The notes beneath the pieces were generated by a model that was not told the DNA's origin, ran no database searches, and was given only the letters and a program-made list of their open reading frames with translations. Of a DNA stretch of 64,000 nt, positions 1-8,200 are shown piece by piece. Positions within the stretch are counted from its first letter, which is position 1; each line of letters opens with the position of its first letter. The position numbers were made by a program, and so were the translations under genes. Origin of the DNA: Haloferula sp. BvORR071 (GTDB taxonomy: Bacteria > Verrucomicrobiota > Verrucomicrobiia > Verrucomicrobiales > Akkermansiaceae); assembly GCF_000739615.1 (NCBI RefSeq), contig NZ_BATP01000022.1:248001-312000 (forward strand), written 5' to 3'.

Positions 1-322
1 ACGCGACGGGACCTTTTCTTCCGAGGCTCTGCATCCACAGGTAATGTGCTGGCCCAAATTTCCCGGGGGCAAAATCCAGCTGAAAACCCGTACCCGCCCC
101 AAGCCCCGAGGCCGCTCCCGTCGCAAGCGAGAACCGCTCACTACCCAGAGCGACCACAATCTGCAGATCGCGGCGCGAATAGCTGAAGCCCATTGGCTTC
201 GCGGTGGTCTTGAGCCAGAGCCACGAGATATACGCGGCCACGAGCATGCCGATCCACAGCAGGGGCGAGCGCAAGAGGAAGCGGACCATGGAGAAGCGAA
301 TCTCTCTCCCTAACTCCGCCAT
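1..322 (-). CDS. Small membrane protein, C-terminus cut by window edge
   Basis: The reading frame is open to the left edge, so only about 107 N-terminal residues are visible. It starts at the ATG ending at 322; an ATG 11 codons later, with a GGGAGAGAG stretch about 11 bases ahead of it, is an alternative. Residues about 15-36 form one membrane segment (LLRSPLLWIGMLVAAYISWL), followed by a soluble part with no motif I recognise. The layout (N-terminal anchor, short beta-like outer segment) resembles the two small proteins at 19.5-20.4 kb, so it may belong to the same paralogous family; in those a second membrane segment closes the protein. Function unknown. The neighbour to its right on the same strand is a secreted glycoside hydrolase, ending 79 bases upstream. 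Confidence 0.6.
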   Translation of the reverse strand, partial: MAELGREIRFSMVRFLLRSPLLWIGMLVAAYISWLWLKTTAKPMGFSYSRRDLQIVVALGSERFSLATGAASGLGAGTGFQLDFAPGKFGPAHYLWMQSLGRKGPVA

Positions 323-400
323 CCGGGGAAATTGCCTGTGACTCTCGATCCCGAGAAGGGATCACGGCGCGGCCCGATCCACCAAACCCTCAACCCAAGC

Positions 401-1438
401 TCAAGGAAACGCCGCCTTCAAGCTCTCCAACTCCTCTGCATCCACCTTGAACACACTCCCGTGCCGCGCATCCGCCGGGAAGCTCACATCCTCCTCCACC
501 TTCCAGTTCAAGACATCATCCGACGACGACAGCCCGAAACGGTTCGTCATGCAGTAGTCATAGAGCAGCAGCCAGCCCTTGCCCTTCGGGTCCGGCATGA
601 TGCTCGGCCCCTCCGTGATCACCGGCACAATCTGCCCCTTGTTCAGCGGCCCATCGTAAATCTTGTACGGCCCCTCGACCGCATCGGCCACCGCCACCCG
701 GATCGCCCGCCGCTCCCCGGTGGCCGGGCAGAACTCCTCTTCCTTGTGGAAGAGGTAGTACTTCCCGCCCTGCTCTAACAGCGTGCCATCGATCACCGAA
801 TACGGCGGCGCGAACAGCACCTTGGCCGGCGTGAAAGTCTTCCAGTCCTTCGTCCGCGAATACCACAGCCGGCTCTTCTTCCATCCCGCATCCTCGAAGG
901 ACGAAGACCACACCAGGAAGGTCTCCCCGCTCTTGGGATCCGCAAACCACACCGGCGCCCAGATGTTCCGCGCCGGCCGGCCTCCCTCGTCTTGCACGCC
1001 CTTCATCAGCGGCAGCGCCTCCACCGTCTCCCACTTCAGCAAGTCCCGCGAGACCGCGTGCAGGCACACCGGACCAGAGCCCTGCTCATCCGGCTTCTGC
1101 GCCGACCGGCCGCCCGTAGCCATGAGATGCCACATCCCATCCGCCCCGCGTCGGACGAAGGGATCGCGCAGGCGTTGGTTCCAGACCGGCTTGTTGTCGT
1201 TCAGCGGGGTCCAGTGACGGCCATCGGCCGAGATCGCGAGGTGAAGATACTCGACGTTCATCGGGTCCGGCAGCGGCACTTGGTGCTCCTTCCCTTGGGC
1301 ATCAATCTCCACCCGGCCCTCGTAGCGCTGGCGGAAGTAGGCTAGCACCCAGCCCCCTTCCTTCCCGGCCTCCTGCGCCGGGCAGAGCGCGGCAAGTCCC
1401 AGAAAAACAGCAGCCTGCACGAAAAACCGTCGCCTCAT
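401..1438 (-). CDS. Secreted GH43-like five-bladed beta-propeller glycosidase
   Basis: The protein has 345 residues with a signal peptide (MRRRFFVQAAVFLGLAALCPAQ). The body looks like a GH43/GH32-type propeller: an early RDPF motif (residues about 91-94) fits the general-base Asp blade, an IWAPVWF motif begins a later blade, VIDGTLLEQGGKYYLF fits the middle blade, and VITEGPSIMP resembles the general-acid blade with its Glu. Such enzymes remove arabinose or xylose side groups from plant polysaccharides outside the cytoplasm. It is transcribed divergently from pheS. The family call comes from motif order only; the substrate cannot be told. It adds to a carbohydrate-active set in this window (17.3 kb and 56.1 kb). 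Confidence 0.75.
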   Translation of the reverse strand: MRRRFFVQAAVFLGLAALCPAQEAGKEGGWVLAYFRQRYEGRVEIDAQGKEHQVPLPDPMNVEYLHLAISADGRHWTPLNDNKPVWNQRLRDPFVRRGADGMWHLMATGGRSAQKPDEQGSGPVCLHAVSRDLLKWETVEALPLMKGVQDEGGRPARNIWAPVWFADPKSGETFLVWSSSFEDAGWKKSRLWYSRTKDWKTFTPAKVLFAPPYSVIDGTLLEQGGKYYLFHKEEEFCPATGERRAIRVAVADAVEGPYKIYDGPLNKGQIVPVITEGPSIMPDPKGKGWLLLYDYCMTNRFGLSSSDDVLNWKVEEDVSFPADARHGSVFKVDAEELESLKAAFP

Positions 1439-1515
1439 CCCGCCAAGGTTCCCCCCTTTCCCCGCAGGGGGAAAGCGATTTGTCCCGGCGGGCCCTCCCT
1501 CTTGAAGACAAGCCT

Positions 1516-1544
1516 TTGACTCCGGTGCCCGCAGCGGCTATCCC
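1516..1544 (+). promoter_or_regulatory. Candidate pheS-pheT promoter
   Basis: TTGACT at 1516-1521, a 17-base spacer, then TATCCC at 1539-1544, 33 bases ahead of the pheS ATG. The -35 box is close to consensus; the -10 box is weak. Similar TTGAC-type boxes lie ahead of rpsT, bamA and tig. Confidence 0.4.
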
Positions 1545-1576
1545 CTGCGCCCCGCTTTTTCCCGTTTTCCCATCCC

Positions 1577-2593
1577 ATGAAGGATCAGATCGAAGCCATT
1601 CAGGCCGAGGCATTGGCCCGGATCGAAGCCGCCGCCGATGCCCGCGCGCTGGAGGACGCCCGCGTCGCCGTGCTCGGCAAGAAGGGTACCCTCACCGAAG
1701 TCTCCGCCGGCATGCGCGACGTGCCGAAAGAGGACAAGGCCGCCGTCGGTGCCCTGCTGAATACCGCCCGTAGTGCGATCACCGCGGCGCTGGAGACCAA
1801 GCAACTGGCCCTGCAGGACGCCGCCGACAAGAAGGCGCTCGAAGGCATCGACCTGACCCTCCCGGCCCGCGCCCTGCATCACGGCTCGCTCCACCCGCTC
1901 ACGATCCTGCGCCACCAGGCAATCTCGATCCTGCGCCGCATGGGCTTCGCTCTCGCCGAGGGCCCGGAAATCGAAGACGAGTTCCACTGCTTCGACGCCC
2001 TCAACACGCCCGCCGACCACCCGGCGCGCAATGAGAAGGACACCTTCTACTTCGACTCCGGCAAGCTGCTGCGCACCCACACTTCCAGCGTGCAGGTCCG
2101 CACCATGGAGTCGCAGGTCCCGCCGGTCCGCATCATCGCCCCCGGCTCCGCCTACCGCCGGGATGAAATCGATGCGACCCACCTTTCGGTCTTCAACCAG
2201 CTCGAAGGTCTCTATGTCGATACCGACGTCTCGCTCGGCGACCTGAAGGGCACGCTGGAATACTTCTTCCAAGAGATGTTCGGCTCCAGCACGGAGGTCC
2301 GTTTCCGCCCGCACTTCTTCCCCTTCACCGAGCCCAGCTTCGAGATCGACGTGAAGCTCCATGTGAAGGGTCAGGCCCCGCGCTGGGTGGAAGTCGCCGG
2401 TTGCGGCATGGTCGATCCCGCCGTCTTCGAGCAGATCAACGGCTCGCGCAAGGATGGTGCCTACGATCCCGAGAAGGTCACCGGCTTCGCCTTCGGCATG
2501 GGCCTCGATCGTCTTGCCATGATCCGCTGGGGTCTCAAGGACATCCGCCTGCTAATCGAGAACGACGCGCGCTTCCTGAAGCAGTTCGCTTGA
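1577..2593 (+). CDS. pheS: Phenylalanine-tRNA ligase alpha subunit
   Basis: Catalytic subunit of the cytoplasmic heterotetramer that charges tRNA-Phe. At 338 residues the length is normal for the bacterial alpha subunit. The N-terminal about 90 residues are a helical coiled coil. The class II catalytic core follows, with a THLSVFNQLEG segment, the motif 2 region RFRPHFFPFTEPSFEIDV (the FPFTEPS loop binds Phe) and motif 3 GFAFGMGLDRLAMIRWG. The ATG at 1577 gives the expected N-terminus. pheT follows after 48 bases in the usual pheS-pheT order. Confidence 0.97.
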   Translation: MKDQIEAIQAEALARIEAAADARALEDARVAVLGKKGTLTEVSAGMRDVPKEDKAAVGALLNTARSAITAALETKQLALQDAADKKALEGIDLTLPARALHHGSLHPLTILRHQAISILRRMGFALAEGPEIEDEFHCFDALNTPADHPARNEKDTFYFDSGKLLRTHTSSVQVRTMESQVPPVRIIAPGSAYRRDEIDATHLSVFNQLEGLYVDTDVSLGDLKGTLEYFFQEMFGSSTEVRFRPHFFPFTEPSFEIDVKLHVKGQAPRWVEVAGCGMVDPAVFEQINGSRKDGAYDPEKVTGFAFGMGLDRLAMIRWGLKDIRLLIENDARFLKQFA

Positions 2594-2607
2594 GGATTGA
2601 AGGCACC

Positions 2608-2634
2608 ACGAATTGGACGAATCTAACGAATTTC
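2608..2634. repeat. Short ACGAAT 9-bp-period repeat in pheS-pheT gap
   Basis: Three copies of ACGAAT(T/C) spaced exactly 9 bases apart fill most of the 48-base gap between pheS and pheT. A similar 9-bp periodicity occurs at 7417-7445. It looks like a fragment of an interspersed repeat rather than a regulatory site, but no function is shown. Confidence 0.4.
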
Positions 2635-2641
2635 TTTTAGT

Positions 2642-5017
2642 ATGAATGTTTCGCTGAATTGGCTCGCGACGCATGTGGATCTCAAGGGCAAGTCGCCTGA
2701 AGAGCTTGATCGCTTGCTTACCTTTGCTGGCGTCGAAGTCGAAGGCATCGAGGTAAAAGGCGTGGTCTCGGACAAGATCGTGGTCGCGCAGATCATGGAA
2801 GCCGTGCAGCACCCGAATGCGGACAAGCTGAAGGTCACGAAGGTGGATGCCGGCGAAGGCACCCTCCGCCAGATCGTCTGCGGTGCGAAGAACTACAAGG
2901 TGGGCGACAAGGTGCCCTGCTGCCTGCCCGGCGCGAATCTTGGCAGCTTCACCATCGGCGAGACCACCATGCGCGGTGTCGAGTCAAAGGGCATGCTCGC
3001 CGCAGCCTCGGAGATCGGCCTGGTGGACGCGGAGGACGGCCTCATGATTTTGCCCGCCAACGCACCGATCGGGAAGCCGGTGAAGGAGCTTTTCCACGGC
3101 GACGTCCTCTTGGAAGTCGAAGTCACGCCGAACCGCCCGGACCTGCTGAGCCACTACGGCATGGCCCGTGAAATGGCCACGCTGCTTGAAGTGCCGCTGG
3201 CCCCCCTGGAGATCCCCGAGCGGCACGGTCTGACCGGCAAGGGCGTGAAGATCGAAGCCTCTGATGCTTGCCCCTTCTACACCGCGGTGCGCATCTCCGG
3301 CGTGAAGATCGCGCCCAGCCCAGCCTGGCTGCAGGAGCGGCTCGAGTCCATCGGCCTGCGCCCGATCAACAACGTGGTCGATATCACGAACTTTGTGCTG
3401 CACGAGATCGGCCAGCCGCTGCATGCCTTCGATGCCGCAAAAGTCAGCGGCGCGCTGGTGATCCGCGCGGCGAATGCGGGCGAGCAATTTCTCGCCCTCG
3501 ACGGCCAGACCTATCCACTGCTCGAAGAAGACTGCGTAATCTCCGATGAATCCGGCAGCGCCCTCGCCCTCGGGGGCGTGATGGGCGGCGCGGATAGCGG
3601 CGTCACCGACGGCACCACCGAGATCCTACTGGAGTCCGCGTACTTCACCCCTTCGCGCATCCGTCGCACCTCGCGCCGGACTGCACTTTCATCGGACTCT
3701 TCGTATCGCTTCGAGCGCGGCGTAAATCCGGACAATGTCCTCGCCGGTTCCGCGCTGGCGGTGAAATTGATCACCGAGATCGCCGGTGGCACCGCGGAAG
3801 AAGTCACCATGAAGGCGGGCGAGGAACCTGTGCTGACCCAGTCCGTGACGCTCGATACTACCAAGCTCGACCAGCTCACCGGCGGTAGCATCCCCCACCA
3901 CGAGGCCACCACCATCCTCAAGCGTCTGGGCCTCTCGCTCAGCTCGAATGGCAGCTGGTATGTCCCACCCTTCCGTGCCGACCTCCAGCGCCACATCGAC
4001 CTCGTCGAGGAGATCGTCCGAGTGAAGGGCCTCGATGCCGTGCCCTCGCGCTTGCGCGGCACCTTCGTGCCCTCCAGCAGCGTGGACGCCGCCTACGATG
4101 CCGACATGCGCATCCGCGAGCGCCTCGCCGCCCTCGGCTTCCATGAGTGCCAGACCATCAAGCTGATCTCCGACGCCCAGGTCGGCGATGCCCTGCCACT
4201 CAAGCCCCTGCTGCCCGGCGATACCATTCGCGTGAGCCTGCCGCTCAGCGAGGACCACGCGGTCATGCGCCCGAGCATCGTCCCCGGCCTCGTCGCCTCC
4301 GCGGCCCGCAATGTCCGCCAAGGCACCAAGGCGCTGCGCCTCTTCGAAATCGGCCGCGTCTTCCGCAATGCCGGCGGCGGCAAGGCCAAGGATCTTGAGG
4401 CCGACTCGCTCGCCATCCTGCTCTCCGGCCCAGCCCTGCCCACGGGCTGGGCTCGTCCAGAAGCTGCCGCGGACCTCTACGATCTCAAGGCGATCATCGC
4501 CGCTCTCGTGCCCACCGCGGCCGTCCAGCTTGTCCCGCGCCAGCGCGACGGCTTCGCCCTCGGTTGCGACATCCAGGCCGGCGGTCAGAACCTCGGCACC
4601 TTCGCGATGCTGCTGCCCTCGCGCCAGCGTGAGCTGGATGCGGAAGGCCCGATCTTCGTTGCCGAACTCGACCTCCCCAAACTCCGCAAGTTCGTCGCCG
4701 GCAGCAAGGACATCGCCGATCTTCCGCAGTTCCCCGGTTCCTCTCGCGACGTCGCCCTCGAAGCCCCGGCCGCGCTGGCGAATACCGAACTCGAGAAGGT
4801 CCTCGCCAAGGTCAAGGAGCCCCTGCTCACCGGCTTCGAGTGCTTCGACGTCTTCCGCGACGAGACCGGCGCCAAGCTCGCGGCCGACCGCAAGTCCATC
4901 GCCTACCGCATGCACTACCGAGCACCGGATCGCACGCTGAAGACCGAGGAAATCGACGCCGCGCACAAGGTGGTGGTGGAGGCGCTGACCAGCGGACTCA
5001 AGCTCACGCAGCGCTAG
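2642..5017 (+). CDS. pheT: Phenylalanine-tRNA ligase beta subunit
   Basis: Non-catalytic partner of PheS for tRNA-Phe binding and editing. The 791 residues match full-length bacterial PheT. Visible parts in order: an N-terminal PheT segment (MNVSLNWLATHVDLKGKSPE), a tRNA-binding OB-fold at about 40-150 (VVAQIMEAVQHPNADKLKV, IVCGAKN), a B3/B4 editing domain (TPNRPDLLSHYGMAREMATL; RPINNVVDITNFVLHEIGQP), a B5 domain (about 400-480), a core-like module and a C-terminal FDX-ACB anticodon-binding domain ending DRTLKTEEIDAAHKVVVEAL. It is in one unit with pheS. No terminator is obvious in the 13 bases before the convergent gene. Confidence 0.97.
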   Translation: MNVSLNWLATHVDLKGKSPEELDRLLTFAGVEVEGIEVKGVVSDKIVVAQIMEAVQHPNADKLKVTKVDAGEGTLRQIVCGAKNYKVGDKVPCCLPGANLGSFTIGETTMRGVESKGMLAAASEIGLVDAEDGLMILPANAPIGKPVKELFHGDVLLEVEVTPNRPDLLSHYGMAREMATLLEVPLAPLEIPERHGLTGKGVKIEASDACPFYTAVRISGVKIAPSPAWLQERLESIGLRPINNVVDITNFVLHEIGQPLHAFDAAKVSGALVIRAANAGEQFLALDGQTYPLLEEDCVISDESGSALALGGVMGGADSGVTDGTTEILLESAYFTPSRIRRTSRRTALSSDSSYRFERGVNPDNVLAGSALAVKLITEIAGGTAEEVTMKAGEEPVLTQSVTLDTTKLDQLTGGSIPHHEATTILKRLGLSLSSNGSWYVPPFRADLQRHIDLVEEIVRVKGLDAVPSRLRGTFVPSSSVDAAYDADMRIRERLAALGFHECQTIKLISDAQVGDALPLKPLLPGDTIRVSLPLSEDHAVMRPSIVPGLVASAARNVRQGTKALRLFEIGRVFRNAGGGKAKDLEADSLAILLSGPALPTGWARPEAAADLYDLKAIIAALVPTAAVQLVPRQRDGFALGCDIQAGGQNLGTFAMLLPSRQRELDAEGPIFVAELDLPKLRKFVAGSKDIADLPQFPGSSRDVALEAPAALANTELEKVLAKVKEPLLTGFECFDVFRDETGAKLAADRKSIAYRMHYRAPDRTLKTEEIDAAHKVVVEALTSGLKLTQR

Positions 5018-5030
5018 GCCTTGCCGCCGC

Positions 5031-5804
5031 TCATTTCCCCGCGGGAAGCTCGAACAGCTTGCCGAATTCGGCTTCGAATTCGGCCAATTTCGTCGTGTGG
5101 AATTGAGCCGTGCGGCCGTCCTTCGGGCTGCGCATCTGGTAGCTTACCATCACGGCACCTTCCCTAGGGCGGATCACTTCGGCCTCAAGGTCCGGCTTTG
5201 CCAAGCGTGCCGATAGATCGTCCCGGAACAGCCCTTTAATTAGCGCGACTGAATGCTTCTCGCCGAGGACGGGCTCGAATTCCTGCAGCAGCCCATCAAA
5301 CAGAGCCAGCCCCCGGTCGCGGCGGGCGCGGGCATAGTAGAACTGGTGAAGGGAACCGTCCTCGGAATGATTCACGGTGGGCTTCATGCGGCTCGCTAGG
5401 TCCTGCGTGGCCTCTTTGCGAAAGCTCTTCATCGCCTCCTGTAGCCGCAGGACATTGGCATCCGTGAGCTTCAGGAGCTTGATAGCCTCCGGCGCGAGTT
5501 CTCCGTTCGTCTTCAGGGCAAAAATCTCGGAAAAGAGATTGGTCCCATCGCCGTCGTCGGACCACAGATCCTTCTTACCCTCCAATAGCAGCGCGGCCAG
5601 CTTGTCCGAGCCGGACGACGAGCGGGGCTCTCCGCGGGTTCTTCGCGGGCCGTAAGGCTTCGTCTCCCTGGAAGAATCGGAAGGACCCGCAGTCCCAAGG
5701 ACACGGGCTCGCTCTCTCAATCCCGCCACCTCCCGGTTCTTGAGGACCAAGGCCCCCGTGAGAGCCAGCAGGATACAGCAGCCAAAGACTTTCCACAAAT
5801 TCAT
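5031..5804 (-). CDS. Membrane-anchored protein homologous to C-terminus of upstream sigma factor
   Basis: A 257-residue protein with an N-terminal anchor (FGCCILLALTGALVLKNREV), a charged low-complexity linker and a soluble domain. The domain aligns by eye with the C-terminal third of the sigma-factor protein encoded just upstream: LTDANVLRLQEAMKSFRKEA against LTDGEIAALEAAVRRVREEA, DRGLALFDGL against DRGQHFFEEL, and FEAEFGKLFELP against FEERFGKVFDFP. Even the anchor ends alike (LKNREVAGLRE against LQNREADRLRA). So this looks like a partial duplication of the sigma gene without its sigma domains. It follows that gene by 29 bases on the same strand, probably one transcript. Competition with, or pairing to, the sensor part of the sigma factor is a guess. 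Confidence 0.7.
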   Translation of the reverse strand: MNLWKVFGCCILLALTGALVLKNREVAGLRERARVLGTAGPSDSSRETKPYGPRRTRGEPRSSSGSDKLAALLLEGKKDLWSDDGDGTNLFSEIFALKTNGELAPEAIKLLKLTDANVLRLQEAMKSFRKEATQDLASRMKPTVNHSEDGSLHQFYYARARRDRGLALFDGLLQEFEPVLGEKHSVALIKGLFRDDLSARLAKPDLEAEVIRPREGAVMVSYQMRSPKDGRTAQFHTTKLAEFEAEFGKLFELPAGK

Positions 5805-5833
5805 GATCCTTATCCGGGGTTGAAGACCCAGCT

Positions 5834-7333
5834 CTAACGGCCCTGCGGAAGCGTGCGGATCGGGAGCTTCGGATAAGCGGCTCCGCCCTCTTCCGGAAAG
5901 TCGAAGACCTTTCCGAATCGTTCCTCGAAAGAGTCCATCGCTCCGGTAAAGCTTCCCCCGCCTTTGTCAGAGCCGGGCTCCCGGGAGACGCACTTCACCA
6001 CCCCGATGTTGTTCTGCGTCGGCCCATAGAGGTCGAACTCAAGGTCGTATTTCCCCATGCCGCCGAGGAACTCGTCCTCAGGCATGGCAGCCCTGAAGCG
6101 CGTGCCACGCACTTCGCCGATCGCTGTGACGAAGGCCTTCGAAAGCTCCTCGAAGAAGTGCTGTCCGCGATCCGGACGCGCTGGCGCCTGATAGTAGTAG
6201 TGGTAGCCATCCGCCTTCTTCTCCTCCCCGGTCAGCTTCACCCGCGCCACGAAGTCCGCGCTCGCCTCCTCCCGCACTCGGCGGACGGCTGCTTCCAGAG
6301 CGGCGATTTCACCATCGGTGAGTTCCAGCCTTTCGACGGCGTCCGTGGTCGGGCGGCCCAAATTGTCGAGCCCGACCAGCTTGGGATCGAGGTCCATTCC
6401 ATGCTGCTCGCCATCGACCTCCACTCCCGCACCCACGGAGAAGCCCGCCCTTGGTGCCACGGTGCGGCCGACACCTTTGCTCTCCGCCCTCATGGGCGCC
6501 GCGGCAGCCTCTCCCTCCAAGCGTCCACCGGAGCTCGGAAGCTTAGGCACGGCAACAGCGATTTCGGCGCGCAGCCGGTCAGCCTCGCGATTCTGGAGCA
6601 GCCAAGCCCCGGCGAGGAATACGGTCGCGATGGGAATGAGCATCTTCATGATCAGGCTTGTCGCAGTCAGGGTGGTGGCCGGGCCCGCAAGGACCGCGGC
6701 GCTGACCGCACCAGCCAAGGCCACCGGCGCGGCTTGCACCGCATGTCCCGGAATGGCGACCGTGAGCACACCCGCCGAAACGCTGACCCCGCGCCGTGCG
6801 AACAACTCACGCAGACGCTCGACAGCACGGTTCACCCGCTTCTGCGCGGACTCCGCGCTGATCCCCAGTTGCGCCGCGATCTCCTTCGCCGAGCGCTTCT
6901 CGAAGAAGCGCAGCAGGATTGCATCGCGGTCGGACTCACTCAGTTCGCCGAGCACCGCATCCAAGTGTGGCGCAATCTCCGCCCAAGCGGGCTCACCCTC
7001 GTTCGCATGGGCCGCTTGCTCATTCATGGCGATCGCTTGTTGCTCGCGCGACCGCCGGCGCGCGTCGCTGCGGATGCTGTTGGTCGAAAGATGCCGCGTC
7101 GTACGATGCAGCCAGCCCGCCAGCACCGGGTGGGAGGAAAGGCGCCCGGCCTCCCTGGCCAGCGCCGTAAAAACCGCCTGAGTCACGTCCTCCGCCGTAT
7201 GCGGATTCCGCACCACCCGCAGCGCCGCCGAATGAACCAGATCAATGTGCCGCCTCACCAACTCCCTGAAGGCGCTTTCAGAGCGGCTCTTGGCGTACTC
7301 CTGCAGGAGCTGCTGGTCGGTCAAAGCGTTCAC
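5834..7333 (-). CDS. ECF-type sigma factor fused to membrane segments and sensor-like domain
   Basis: A 499-residue protein. Residues about 1-90 are sigma region 2 (AFRELVRRHIDLVHSAALRV; NPHTAEDVTQAVFTALAREA). Residues about 115-180 are region 4 with an HTH (SAKEIAAQLGISAESAQKRV). Two hydrophobic stretches follow (about 186-220 and 228-246), then a coiled start (LLQNREADRLRAEI) and a roughly 250-residue domain shared with the next gene. Known ECF sigma factors are about 180-200 residues; long C-terminal extensions occur in planctomycetes and verrucomicrobia. The membrane segments suggest the sigma domain is tethered inside and the C-terminal domain lies outside, so signal input and promoter recognition would be on one chain; this topology is inferred. 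The start is a GTG at 7333 with GGGATAA just ahead. Confidence 0.85.
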   Translation of the reverse strand: MNALTDQQLLQEYAKSRSESAFRELVRRHIDLVHSAALRVVRNPHTAEDVTQAVFTALAREAGRLSSHPVLAGWLHRTTRHLSTNSIRSDARRRSREQQAIAMNEQAAHANEGEPAWAEIAPHLDAVLGELSESDRDAILLRFFEKRSAKEIAAQLGISAESAQKRVNRAVERLRELFARRGVSVSAGVLTVAIPGHAVQAAPVALAGAVSAAVLAGPATTLTATSLIMKMLIPIATVFLAGAWLLQNREADRLRAEIAVAVPKLPSSGGRLEGEAAAAPMRAESKGVGRTVAPRAGFSVGAGVEVDGEQHGMDLDPKLVGLDNLGRPTTDAVERLELTDGEIAALEAAVRRVREEASADFVARVKLTGEEKKADGYHYYYQAPARPDRGQHFFEELSKAFVTAIGEVRGTRFRAAMPEDEFLGGMGKYDLEFDLYGPTQNNIGVVKCVSREPGSDKGGGSFTGAMDSFEERFGKVFDFPEEGGAAYPKLPIRTLPQGR

Positions 7334-7416
7334 TTATCCCATAATAACCGCCGCCGGAAAAATCGGACAGCCTTGGGAAAAATTCCGCCGGGACCTCATG
7401 CCCCGAAGCGCCCGCC

Positions 7417-7445
7417 ATAGGTCCTATAGGACCCATACGACCTAT
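7417..7445. repeat. Degenerate 9-bp triple repeat upstream of sigma factor
   Basis: ATAGGTCCT, ATAGGACCC and ATACGACCT follow one another directly. The first two also form the palindrome GGTCCTATAGGACC. It lies 84 bases upstream of the sigma factor start and downstream of the zinc-ribbon gene. It may be an operator for that sigma gene or a fragment of a dispersed repeat. Confidence 0.45.
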
Positions 7446-7472
7446 CGCCTCACCAAAGAGGCCGCCCCAGCC

Positions 7473-7715
7473 TCAGCTCAAATCCCCCGCCGTCACCGAG
7501 GTCTGCTCCCGCGACCCCAGCGCATTCGCCTGCTGGATCACCCGCTCCGCAGAAGCATCAAAGCGATAGCTGTGGCAGTTCGGGCAAAGCACCGCTCCGG
7601 CACCGACGATCGAGTCACAACCCTCGCAAACTTTGTAGCCTGAGGGATTGGCGGCGATCTTGGCGGCTTTGGCCTGGCGGGATTCGGGCTCGGGCGGCAC
7701 GGGTGCGGGGTTCAT
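7473..7715 (-). CDS. Small zinc-ribbon protein
   Basis: An 80-residue soluble protein from the ATG at 7715. It has one four-cysteine zinc ribbon, CEGC then CPNC with 13 residues between (CEGCDSIVGAGAVLCPNC), preceded by a proline-rich start and a short basic helix. The frame could extend upstream through the rpsT terminator, but that part is not protein-like, so the shorter start is chosen. No Shine-Dalgarno sequence is evident. The function is unknown; ribbons like this bind nucleic acid or proteins. Confidence 0.65.
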   Translation of the reverse strand: MNPAPVPPEPESRQAKAAKIAANPSGYKVCEGCDSIVGAGAVLCPNCHSYRFDASAERVIQQANALGSREQTSVTAGDLS

Positions 7716-7749
7716 GAATGAAAGGGTGGGTAGGTCTCTCAACCAAAGG

Positions 7750-7781
7750 AAAAAGCGGCACCGGATACCGGGGCCGCTTTT
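7750..7781 (-). terminator. rpsT terminator
   Basis: An intrinsic terminator on the minus strand 28 bases after the rpsT stop. AAAAGCGGC pairs with GCCGCTTTT, with further CCGG pairing inside, and the run continues as T's. Confidence 0.7.
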
Positions 7782-7809
7782 GGAAATTCCTTCAACCGTC
7801 CGGTTCAGC

Positions 7810-8073
7810 TTAGCCAATCGAAGCAAGCGCCTTGGCAGCCTTGCTCTTCAGGTTCGCGGCCTTGTTCTTGTGAATCAGGCCCTTCTTGGCGGCCTTGTCA
7901 ACGGCGGACGAGAATTCGGACAGCGACTGACCGGCAGCCGGCTTGTCAGCAGCAGCCACCGCGGCAAGCGTCCTCTTGCGCAGGGTCTTGATGGTGGTCT
8001 TGCGGGTGCGGTTACGCTCGGTGCGGACCTTGGTCTGACGGACGCGCTTGAGGGCTGACTTGTGATTGGCCAT
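7810..8073 (-). CDS. rpsT: 30S ribosomal protein S20
   Basis: An 87-residue, very basic helical protein starting MANHKSALKRVRQTKVRTER, the classic S20 N-terminus. It binds 16S rRNA in the small subunit. It is monocistronic here, with its own near-consensus promoter (8140-8167) and terminator (7750-7781). Confidence 0.97.
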   Translation of the reverse strand: MANHKSALKRVRQTKVRTERNRTRKTTIKTLRKRTLAAVAAADKPAAGQSLSEFSSAVDKAAKKGLIHKNKAANLKSKAAKALASIG

Positions 8074-8139
8074 GGTAAGAAACGGAAAAACGAAAAAACG
8101 GGACGGTTGAGAACCCGGGCGGGGTCGCGCGGGGGCGGC

Positions 8140-8167
8140 AATGTAGGGACACCGCCGCCCCTGTCAA
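8140..8167 (-). promoter_or_regulatory. rpsT promoter
   Basis: Read on the minus strand: TTGACA (8167-8162), a 16-base GC-rich spacer, TACATT (8145-8140), about 67 bases ahead of the rpsT ATG. This is one of the best housekeeping-type promoters in the window. Confidence 0.6.
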
Positions 8168-8200
8168 GCTTGTCTGTGGGTCAGGACGAGAATTCCAGAA

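Noticed and set aside
3689..4966. A 425-codon minus-strand frame
   Set aside because: Antisense to pheT.
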